Shown here: positions 42,643 through 53,100 of the stretch, in pieces
Layout of the letters: each line of letters starts with the position of its first letter
How positions within the stretch are numbered: the stretch's first letter is position 1
Assembly: GCA_946902875.1 (NCBI GenBank)
Contig: OX336353.1
Span: 20,969,151-21,033,150, forward strand
Direction: 5' to 3'
DNA length: 64,000 nucleotides
From: Nematopogon swammerdamellus
Lineage: Eukaryota > Arthropoda > Insecta > Lepidoptera > Adelidae
The notes under the pieces: model-generated
What the model was told of the DNA's origin: nothing
The model's database searches: none
What the model saw: the letters and a program-made list of their open reading frames with translations, nothing else
Program-made: the position numbers and the translations under genes

Positions 42643-43030
42643 CAGGGTCTTTCGACTTAATTAAAATAAAATCCAACTAATTCACTGCGTATTTGCAGCA
42701 GTTTGTTAATATTATTCCTTTGTGTGAGTTGTTTTGTGATACGCGTAAAGCATTTATACATTATAGCACCCAACGACAGCACCCCATCATAGAAGATGTA
42801 ATAAATAATTTTATACATAATTATAATGTATAAAGCGACCGATATCGGCCGCTCCAACGGCAAAAGGTTAATATGTTTCATTCGACGACTTATCGAAATG
42901 TCTATCTATCGTGGGTATCCCGTAACATCGGTAATCCATTCCATAATCATGGTAATAATAAGAGTCAAAATGGTTCGAGCAAGTTTAGTAGTATCTCACC
43001 TCTCACCCGGTCCTCGGCGATTATTGTTCT
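42643..43030. other. No gene seen
   Basis: Mixed AT-rich DNA. Confidence 0.3.
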
Positions 43031-43308
43031 TCCTTACCTTTAATAAAATCCAACGGGGGTAAGTAGAGGCATATAGGGCGGGGGTGAGGGAGGGGCGGGA
43101 GGGGAGGTGGAGGTAGAGCGATGGAATCCCCCTTATCCTTATCCTTTCCTTTCTTCCTTACCTTTAATAAAATCCAACGTCTGCTTTCTGTCTGTCTGTA
43201 TGTATGTCTGTATGTCTGTCTGTTTACCATCTTTGGGGTTGCCATATTTACTCCAAGTATCGATGATGGCCAGACTCAACGGAAGGGAGGGAGAGGCTAG
43301 GGAGATGG

Positions 43309-43537
43309 AGGGAGAGGGAGAGGGAGAGGGAGAGGGAGAGGGAGAGGGAGAGGGAGAGGGAGAGGGAGAGGGAGAGGGAGAGGGAGAGGGAGAGGGAGAG
43401 GGAGAGGGAGAGGGAGAGGGAGAGGGAGAGGGAGAGGGAGAGGGAGAGGGAGAGGGAGAGGGAGAGGGAGAGGGAGAGGGAGAGGGAGAGGGAGAGGGAG
43501 AGGGAGAGGGAGAGGGAGAGGGAGAGGGAGAGGGAGA
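43309..43537. repeat. (GGGAGA)n array, ~38 units
   Basis: Almost uninterrupted GGGAGA hexanucleotides. The Glu/Gly ORF across it is an artefact. Confidence 0.95.
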
Positions 43538-43619
43538 AACGGAAACGGAGTGTTAAAGATTGTATGGGAATATCGGTTTTTTTAAAGGAAAATCATAATT
43601 ATAGCTACTCAAAACAAAT

Positions 43620-43718
43620 AAATGGGGGGGGGGGGGGGGGGGCCCATTTATTTGTTGGGCCACCGTCACACCCATCCCCCCTCCCCCCCGGGAGGGGGGA
43701 TGGGTGTGACGGTGGCCT
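43620..43718. repeat. G-run and nested perfect hairpin
   Basis: AAATAAATGGG(n) pairs with CCCATTTATTT. Next to it GGCCACCGTCACACCCATCC pairs perfectly with GGATGGGTGTGACGGTGGCC. Confidence 0.8.
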
Positions 43719-43727
43719 CGCCCTTAG

Positions 43728-44215
43728 TTACTTACTTTCTTCGAGAAGGTTTATAGTCTTCCTGAACGCAGCTCGGCCTTCGGTCTCGCCCTCAGTTGCG
43801 TAATTTCTTCGAGAATATTTATGGTCTTCCTGAATGTAGCTCGGCCTTCGGCCTCGCCCTTAATTACTTACTTTCTTAGATAAGGTTTATCGTCTGCCTG
43901 AACGCAGCTCGGCCTTCGGCCTCGCCCTTTGTTACTTACTTTCTTCAAGAAGGTTTATAGTCTTCTTGAACGAAGCTCGGCCTTCGGCCTCGCTCTTTGT
44001 TACTTCCTTTCTTCGGGAAGGTTCATAGTTTTCCTGAACGCAGCTCGGCCTTCAGCCTCGCCCTTAATTACTTACTTTCTTAGATAAGGTTTATCGTCTT
44101 CCTGAACGCAGCTCGGCCTTCGGCCTCGCCCTTAGTTACTTACTTTCTTCGAGAAGGTGTATAGTCTTCCTGAACGCAGCTCGGCCTTCGGCCTCGCCCT
44201 CAGTTACTTACTGTC
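43728..44215 (+). repeat. 68-bp minisatellite, seven units
   Basis: GCTCGGCCTTCGGCCTCGCC recurs at 43771, 43839, 43907, 43975, 44043, 44111 and 44179. Each unit contains the CTCGGCCTTCGGCCTCG hairpin. Confidence 0.92.
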
Positions 44216-44421
44216 TTCTTTGAAATACGAATTTCACGCGAGCGGAGCCGCGGGCTCAGCTAGTACTGAATACAATCTTTCTTTGCCTTTGTACGTTGCC
44301 GCAGGCGGGCACGGCGTCCTATGACTTGCGCGTGTTTATCCCACACTTCTGATTTATTAACTATTTTGGCAAAGTATTTATAAACACTGAGATTGAGTTT
44401 TGGATCATTATTTAATTACAG

Positions 44422-44775
44422 TCAGCCTCGATAGCTCAGTGGTGCAGACAGTCAACTGTCGCTATTGAATGTTAAGCAACGCTGGGTGCGGTCAGTACTT
44501 GGATGGGTGGGTGACCGCTGACCGTTGGAGGCGGACCGAGGTTCGGATTCCTCGTAAAACTGTAGGTCCCTTCCCTCCTAATCTTACTTGGTGGTAGGGT
44601 TTAACCCGCCCGGGTTGGTACTACCGCACTGAATGAAACGCATCGGTCGAAACGGATGTAAATAGTTTGTGTTTTCCGACCAGTTCAGTGTAGCCGGCAC
44701 GATCAAAGGGGGAAGCACTGACATGGCACCTAGTTCACCCGGTGTTATGGGCTGACATCACGGACGTTGTAGATG
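44422..44775 (+). repeat. SINE family 1
   Basis: Head TCGATAGCTCAGTGGTGCAG, GGTTCGGATTCC, central and tail modules. It ends in a GC-rich foldback instead of an A-run. Confidence 0.75.
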
Positions 44776-44835
44776 ATGCCGCCGCCCCGCGCCCCGGTGC
44801 GGCAGCGGCGGCGGCGCCCGGCGGCGCGGCGTCTA

Positions 44836-44970
44836 TCATGCGCGGGGCGGATCTCGGCGTGTCGCCGCCGCAGCGGCTCGTCAGTGTTCTCCCTCGCACC
44901 CGCACCGTATTTGTATAGGTAGTGTATGCGCGTGGCGACGACGACACGCCGAGATCCGTCCCGCGCATTA
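44836..44970. repeat. GC-rich foldback, ~27-bp arms
   Basis: GCGGATCTCGGCGTGTCG at 44846-44863 pairs with CGACACGCCGAGATCCGT near 44941, one mismatch. Confidence 0.65.
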
Positions 44971-45634
44971 TACCAACGAGTCTTTCTTTCCTCACTATGC
45001 GGCCATCGACATCTATTTTATAGACTGGCCTTTCCCATAAATCACTTCCGTAAAAACATGTCATCCATCGACCAAGTCAGCCAGCTACTTTCGCAATGAC
45101 TGAAGCTTGTGTTATATTATATGGCTCAACTTATCGTCTTATGTCCGCAAATACGCGAGTGAGGAGCATTAAGACTATTATACAGTTTGTTGCAACCCCA
45201 ACCGCAATATCTGAAAGGGTGTAATTCTGTACTTTTGTTCTACGACTTTTTAATTTGAAGAAAAAAAATCATTTTCCCCATAACTACATTTTGAGAATTT
45301 TTATGAAAAAAATATATTTTTTTGTTTAATTTTAAATTTTTTTTTTCGCTGCAGATGTTATCTAGTTTCACATATAGAATAACCCCCTGATGTCAGTTAA
45401 AATATTGCGAGGACAATTTGCAACACCGTGTATATTCATTCACACACAGCATCTGATGGCTTGTATTGTAATGCGATATCGTTTGATTGGAAGTATGTAT
45501 TTATGTTGACAAGGTTAGTTTCATCCCGCTATGCCGCTTCCGCATTTAGTTCAGTCTATGCGGCGCGGCGGCGCTGCTGTCAGCTGTTTGTTGCTGTGCG
45601 GCGCTGCACGAATTGGCAACGTTGTCATTCGAAA
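44971..45634. other. No gene seen
   Basis: No supported ORF or repeat. Confidence 0.35.
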
Positions 45635-45863
45635 TCCTTACCTATAATAAAAGCCAACGTCTACTTTCTGTCTGAGTGTATGTATGTCTGTCTGTCCGCT
45701 TATAACTCGAGAACCACTGAACCGATTTTAATAAAAAAAAAATCTACGGATAGCTTGATTCTTCCCATCAACTATAGGCTACTTACTATCACGCTAAATG
45801 GCTTTTTATGAGGTTAGCAGTGAAGTGAAATATGAGAGCGGGCGGAGCCGCGGGCACAGCTAG
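45635..45863 (+). mobile_element. Short non-autonomous Helitron, best-preserved copy
   Basis: Starts TCCTTACCTATAATAAAAGC, preceded by A. Contains GTCTGTCTGTCCGC and AACCACTGAACCGATTTTAA. Ends GGAGCCGCGGGCACAGCTAG, followed by T. 5'-TC, 3' hairpin-CTAG and insertion between A and T all fit Helitron rules. Confidence 0.72.
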
Positions 45864-46098
45864 TTATATATAACTGCGCAGGTAGGTAGGTACCTACTTA
45901 CCTAAGGCCGCCTCGCCATTCCACTATCATATATCCTACTTCTATGTTCTCGTTTTTTATTCATAGAAATAAGAGAATATTGCCGTCGCTCGCACAGACG
46001 CGTTGTGCGAGCGCGACGGCACTCGCACTATTTACTTGCGTGCGAGTGACGGAGACAAGTAGTGATGGGTCATTCACTTTATCCAGTTGCAGAACCAT

Positions 46099-46322
46099 AG
46101 TTTTTTTTTTATATAATCCGATATGGATGACTGAGTCGGAGGGGCCAGAGCACATGCTCCGACCAGCCAATTTCACCTCCTAGAAGGTAGGTGCCATACC
46201 AAGAGGACTAGAGGATAACACAGCCGAGTCGATCTTACATCCAGTACGGTGACCCAGTCGGCCACAATTTGAGCCTACCACCTAGTAAGGGGCAAGGGAA
46301 GGGACCTACAGTTTCACACCGG
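46099..46322 (-). repeat. SINE family 2, minus
   Basis: Begins with a T-run (complement of the A-tail) and carries the complement of GGTATGGCACCTACCTTCT and ACTAGGTGGTAGGCTCAAAT. Confidence 0.75.
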
Positions 46323-46526
46323 TAGTATACCCAATGATGTTTTAAAGTAATACAGATACCAAGAAAATCATCACTGCAAAATGTATAATTGAAAATATCC
46401 AGCTATCGCCATCTATCAACAAGTAGCGGAATAATAATTGAACCTTCTCTAGTAACAGAACGTTTGAATAGCAACGTTTCGTAATTGTATAGCCAGTCAC
46501 TCATAGATGGAGCTGTGTAGACGGCC

Positions 46527-46765
46527 TAAAATACGATGTACCAAATTATCGACCCAAATTACGCATACCCAAAGTACGGCGCGACGCCGTATTCTAGTAC
46601 ATCGTATTTTAGGTCCGATAATTTGGTACAAATTTTATGTACTAGAATCAATGGACCAAATTATCAGACCCAAATTATTGATACCCAAAATACGTTCTCG
46701 GGCCGGATTTTGGTACATTTTCATGTACCAAATTATCGGACCTAAAGTACGCGATCCCAAATTAT
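46527..46765. repeat. ~15-bp minisatellite with inversions (locus 2)
   Basis: Units such as ACCAAATTATCGG, CCTAAAATACGATG and TAGTACATCGTATTTTAGG in both orientations, same family as 36809-37045. Confidence 0.75.
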
Positions 46766-47064
46766 ATGCCACCGACGACGGGACGGGAACCCTTCTTTTA
46801 CTTTTGCCTTTGCCAATGTTGGTGCTTCGTGCGTGGACCTTTTAGATAGTTTTGAGAGCATCTACGAACCAATCAACTGATATGTAACGCAGCATAGCTT
46901 TTGTTATGCTTTTGTTGTACAATTTTAGTTGTTAGGACGGTCTAAGCCGGTGTAAAGGAGCTAAGTAAACTATCGATTCTGGAGCCCGGGTGCTTACTGC
47001 TTAGTTACTTCGCTAGTGTCCATAGTTTTAGTGGTTAGAGAACAGAAACGGCAGACGTGACAGC

Positions 47065-47183
47065 ATGGCGCTCGCGGCTCTGCGGGCGGCTCTGGAGAGC
47101 GAGCGCAGCAGCCTGCAGGAAATTGACGCGAGCATCAAACGGATCGTGCAGGCACCAGTGCCTCGACACAACCACCACGACCG
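47065..47183 (+). CDS. pnn: pinin exon 1
   Basis: ATG to CG|GTTTGT; ends in phase 2, giving Arg with the first base of exon 2. Confidence 0.88.
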
Positions 47184-50100
47184 GTTTGTACCACTGGACT
47201 TCTGATTCGTATTATATATATTACCTCTGTCAGCCGCTGTTTGCGTTCACACATCACACTTCGGGGTTACGTTTTCTCGCACTCCCCCTAACTCGATTTG
47301 TATGTTCTGCATAGGTAGGTTGGCCCCAAATTATTGAAAATTTGATGTTATTTTATAATTAGCTTTGTCTGACATTCCAGCCCCGAGATCTATCTGTTTA
47401 AAAAAAATAATAATAATTTGAGGTGGCTAGGAGTCTATTCGCACTCTCTTTGAACGTGGAACACAGTTTAATAATAGAAATTGTTTATTAGTATAGTAAT
47501 AGGAATTGCAACACTGAGTTTAGTTTAGTTTGCCCTTGTCCAACTATCGATAGCAATTTGGGCATGCATGCGAACATATCGCCAAAATGGTCTGGTTGTT
47601 CTTCAAGCGCAGCAGATTATATTGGAAAAATGTTAATTTTTGCATCTTCCCAAATCATTCTTAAACCACAAACAATTGCATACGTACCGTGTGGGGCCGG
47701 TACGTAAAAAGAATAGCCCCACTGCATCACTCCCCGTACATGTCGCAAAAGGCGACTAAGGGATAAGGGCAAGATGCCGTGCTAAAGGATCGCCACCTCT
47801 CACCTTGGCACGGTACTTCCACCGAGTCATGCAGCAGGTGGGTCTTCCTTCATGCTTTACATACTGCTAGATAGATATCTTGTCCGAATACTTTGAGAAA
47901 TGTGGTGGTCGGTGTTGTGTTGTAATTTACCAGAGTTCTTGCAGCACAACACCGATTATTCTGCTTACCCCGATTGTCGGGATTCAGCGTATGTGATATG
48001 TTATTGCATACAGTGTCATATATTATGAGCGTACGCATTGTCCAGAAACTGAGACAGCATATGCTCCAACCAGCCAACATCACTTCCGAAAAGGTAGGTG
48101 CCATACTGTAGACTTCCCTTTGAATTGTTGGTTATACTGAACTAGAGGAGAACACAACCGAGGCTGCTTAATGCAGCCATCTTATATCCAGTCCGATAGT
48201 ACCAACCCAGTCGATTACAATTTAGCCTACCACCTAGTAAGGGGCGAGGGAAGGGACCTATAGTTTTACACCGGTTCCGAACGGTGGGCAGTAGACGTAC
48301 ATACATGTGCGTGTAAATTTTTCTATCAGAAAAAACTACCTGATTCTACCGTACCGCACATGTCTACCGGATTCGAACCTCGAACCCGACGTCCAGACCA
48401 CTCGACCACCCACCGCTTTATTGCTACCGATATGTGAGTGTTGTCATGGATGGATGGATATTTTCTAAAATTATACGTGCAGACACTGGTGGATGAAAAC
48501 GCTTCAACTCGTTGCACAAAGGAATGTAACATAGTTTGTCTCTTAGGGCGTGTAACAGAGCAGTCCGGAGCGGGTGACACTGAGCTTTTCAAATGTTCTC
48601 ACCGCGTGCTCGAACTCCATGCCAAGCTGTTTTCCATCAGACTTATCCAATTGATGTGATTTCTTCTTCAAATAATGAATTTTTTATTGAATATTTATTA
48701 TTGTTCTATATATTGGGGCCACCTTCCTCACTTTGCTGATACATGTGTTTTGTATGAGCGATGCTTATGTTTCTTGTTGGTGACCTATTAGCCTACATAC
48801 CACCTTGTACAGTATGAGTAAGACATGATTCCACGTCAAAAATTCTTGATGTAGTCAATGTCTTGCATGACGCTCCAGTTTCAACAACTCTGGTGAGCTG
48901 GGTCGTGGCGGCGCGGGGCGCGGAGCGGGCGGGCCCGGGGCGCGGGGGGAGTACACAGAGGGCCGGCCGGACGAGCTCGGCAAGCGGCGTTATGAGACCA
49001 AGACCGTCTTCAGTCGGCTGTCGGTGCGCCACGATGGGGACAGTGATCACGAGGACAACGGGATGTTCGGCAAGAAGCCGCGCGTATCCTCACAGGTCAC
49101 CAGGGACCTGCCCTCCAAACAGGTCAGTGTTACAATCACCTGGAGAAAGCTAAAAGCTGACGCGTGCAGTCGAGGCTGTTCTGAAGCATGGAGGAAACAG
49201 TTTCTGGGTCCTCATGGGAGGCAAGCACAGCTGTACCGTCGGCGAATGTTCCAATTGTAATATCACAGGACGTGGGTACGTCAGCCGTGTGGACAAGATA
49301 CAATATAGGTTCGAGTACACTTCCCTGTAGAACTCCAGCTTCTCTCTGGAAACAGCTCTGATGTTTCATCACCACATTTAACCAGAAAATGCTGTCCAGT
49401 AAGGTAGGCACTGAGGATGTGGTAAATGTTTAAATAGGAGGTTCTGTTTTATTTTGAAGAGAGCCATTCATGCCACACTCTGGCCAACGCCTGGGATATG
49501 TATAAGAAGGCAGCAGCACAGAATTTTTTTGTTTCAAAACACATGAATTTTCTTGAATTACCTGTGGATCTTGGCTTTCCTATGCTTAAGGTGAAATCCG
49601 AATTCATTGTCCGGTATTATCTCTTGCTGAAATTAGGGGCGGTAGCCGTATCAGCAGCATAAGATATGAACATGGTTAGGAACCTACTCGTAAACATGTA
49701 GCATTGACTTCAAGCGACAACTATTAATTTATTCATTCAATTCATAGACCGAGGAATCCAGAAAAACCTTTGAGTTTCGGGTATCTACCACTAAAATAAA
49801 TGAAACACATGAAAATTGCCTTGTTTTATTTATTCACTGAATAAAAAAGTTCCATGCTATAATTCGAACACCCCGCTAATTCGCAATTGCATATCACTGT
49901 GCACGCAACAAAACAATCGAAATAATACATTTGGAATAAATTAAGACTATAAACCAGTTTACCATTTGCATGAAATGACGTAGGATGAAATTGACAGCGG
50001 TCAGATTATTTAATTCTGTGTGACGACAAAGTGTTGACGTAATGTGTTTGATGAAAATCGGTAGGATTTTTAACTATAAATTGGGAGATTCTAGCGCATT

Positions 50101-53100
50101 TTAGTAAGAAAAATTCATTGCATTTATATATTAATCAACCGACAAAATCAAGTGTACTATTAGTACCTAAGAAAGATTGAATGAACTATGAACTATTGAA
50201 ATAAGAAGCCATAGTTGCTAGGTTGTATGATAGAATAAAATAAAAATATTTTGTGTGTACGTTAAACAAAATATGTTGCGTATGATCTATAGTATGAGTT
50301 CAATATAAAGGGAAGTCCTACCTTCTCGGAGATGATATTGGCTGGCCGGAGCCACCCATACCCCTAGCCCCTTACTAGGTGGTAGGCTCAAATTGTAGCC
50401 GACTGGGTTGGTACCACCGTACTGGATGTAAGATGGCCGCATAGCAGCCTCGGTTGTGTTCTCTAGTCCAGTATAGCCAGCAATCCAGGGAAGTCTCCGG
50501 TATGGCACCTACCTTCTCGGAGGTGATATTGGCAGGTCGGAGCATGCGCTTTGGCCCCTCCGACTCAGCCACCCATACAGGATTACATAAACACAGTTGC
50601 ACTCCGGGAGTGCCGGCAGAAGTGAAAACTTTTTGTATTTCCGAAAATAATTCTTAGGTGGTTATGAAAAAAACTAAACACCCTAAAAAAATTTAAACGT
50701 ACCATTTAAACCGTAACATTGCTTAAAAAAGAAAAAAAAACAAAAAAAATTTTGAGGGATTCGAACCCATGGTCAAATAATACAAATCCTACACTCTTAC
50801 CATTGAGCCAAGAAATCACATAAACGACCAAACGAATATCGGATTCCCTTGATTCGCTTTCGGCGTTACTGTCACTGAGAGACGAACAGAATTGATCCCG
50901 AGCCATCGTAACTTAACCCTTAATGCAATGACTTAAGGTTGCATTTTAAATAATAAAAATAAATCTGTCGCTTTTCGAGATCTGTCGCGATTCTAACATT
51001 TTTTACCCACCTAAAAAAGTGCCAAGCGCCGCTAAAGAAGTTTTCACTTCAAAAAAATACAGGATTACATAAAATAATGAAATAAAATAGTTAAATAAAA
51101 GCAAATATGTTTGTTTAGGAGATAATGAAGGCGCAGTGCGGGGATGAGCAGTCAAAGGTGCGGAACCGGCGCATGTTCGGCTCGCTGCTCGGCACGCTGC
51201 AGAAGTTCAAGCAGGAGGAGATCGTGCTCAAGAGCAAGGAGGACAAGAAGGCGCAGGTGGAGCGCCGCATCGAGGAGCAGGCGCAGCTCGAGCGGGAGAA
51301 GCAGCGGTACCACCACCACCACCACCACTACACTATTCACATAGTCAGTCACACACCCTGCGCCGTTCCGTGGCATTCCACAGGCAGAGTTTCCATGCGC
51401 AACCTATGAGTCTGAATAATCATAATGAAAATTGTCCAATCAAAACTGAAGAAGAATATTCAACTGGCATTAAAAAAATGTTTTTGATTCAGCAAGAATT
51501 TTAATCGCAGGTAAAATTATATTTTTTGATAAATACAGTAGAGCCACGCGCTAATCTGACATGGCCTAATCCAATGATCACGGTAATCTGAACAATTGGA
51601 AATTCCCAAAATATTGTTTTACCTTGCTTCCTTAGTTTATTCGCACTTAGCACTCGCAGCCCTGAGCTGCGTGTGAGAGTGCGCTGGAATGTTCCGCGTA
51701 GCAAGAATTTTTGGTTTAAGTTTGGTTTAACTCGCATAAACACAATCATGGCAACACAATCAAGTCGTAAACGTGTAACATTGACTACGCGACAAATAAA
51801 AAGTTATTCAAATGATAGAATTCAAATGATAGATAAGGAGTAAGCTACCTAAACATTGCGAAGAAATTCGGGACCACACCACACCTTCTTTCTAATAAGG
51901 TCCCATACTATAATCTGAACACCCCGTTTATTCAAAACCCCTGTGTTTTTAGGGGTTCGGATTAACCCAGCTCCTAAAGTACTTAGAAGTAAATAAACTG
52001 GATGACAAACAGTACCTACGGTTTCCGTAAAGCGCAGTCTACAGGAGATCTTCTAGGAAGGTGTGGATCTAAGCTTGAGATGGCTTCACCGAACATATCC
52101 GGGCCCATCGGCAGTCGAGGAGGGTATTAATCGAGGTCGGGACTAGCGAGTGGCCACTCTAAATTTCCCGCGCATGCTTCACGTTTCGGCTCGCATCAAG
52201 CCCTCGTCAGCTAGTCTGCGTTGACTAGGACGCGGGGAAACACCAGTCCCGCTCTCGACCACCCTCTCTACATATTCATATTCTGTAGGATGCTTCCAGT
52301 GACGTTTTCGAAGCTCTCTCCATGTATGTTACGCATATATGGGCCGAAAGGCTGGACAACTTCGGGGGAGTCGCTGGCAGTCGCATTGGATATTTCCAAG
52401 GCCTTTGACTGCGTTTGGCACCGGGACCTTCTATGCAAGCTTCCATCTTATGGCATCCCTCCAAAACTGCGTCTGGATTGCCAGCTTTCTGACGGGTCAC
52501 TCCCTCTTCGTCTCGATTGATGGTACGAAGTCGGAAGACTTTCCAATTAATGCTGGTGTCCCGCAGGGCTCTGTGCTGTCACCTAGGTTATTTTTAATCC
52601 TTATAAGGATTTATTGCCCCTGGGCACGATTCACAGTTACGCAGATGACAGCACAGGGCATGAAGGTTATGTCAAGGACTGGAAGAGCAGAGGTGCACAG
52701 CCCAGCAAGGCGCAACATTCTGTTGTAGATAGGGTGAGGTTCTTGCACTTGGGGCAATGAGAACCTTGTTGCCTTCAACGTTCGCTACTGTATTATTTTC
52801 ATTTCAAGAATTTCTATGCAAATAATAATAAAATGTTGAAATACAGACGTTTTTCTATCTTATGTATGAAGAGTGCAAGGCATTAGCTATTCATAATTTT
52901 GACTTTATTATTAATTAACCATTTATTAACCAAAATACAATCCAACGCCGTCGCTGCATTCCATGTTCATTTCTTAATACAAATGTTCTCTTAAGATTTA
53001 CTTTCATGTGTTACACAAACAATCTTGACACTCATACATAACTGACTTAGAAAATTGTGTGGTATTTATTCATATTGATTGAACTGTGAGTGTTGGCTTG

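Larger units (their letters stand above)
43031..44263 (+). mobile_element. Non-autonomous Helitron with internal satellites
   Basis: Starts TCCTTACCTTTAATAAAATC (a second such start at 43155 suggests a duplicated or nested 5' end), continues with CTGTCTGTCTG, and ends GAGCCGCGGGCTCAGCTAG at 44263 followed by T. Start and end agree with the compact copies at 45635-45863 and 18126-18353. Inside are a GGGAGA array, a large hairpin and a 68-bp minisatellite. Confidence 0.6.

Noticed and set aside
43107..43556. 149-codon Glu/Gly ORF
   Set aside because: Pure (GGGAGA)n microsatellite translation.
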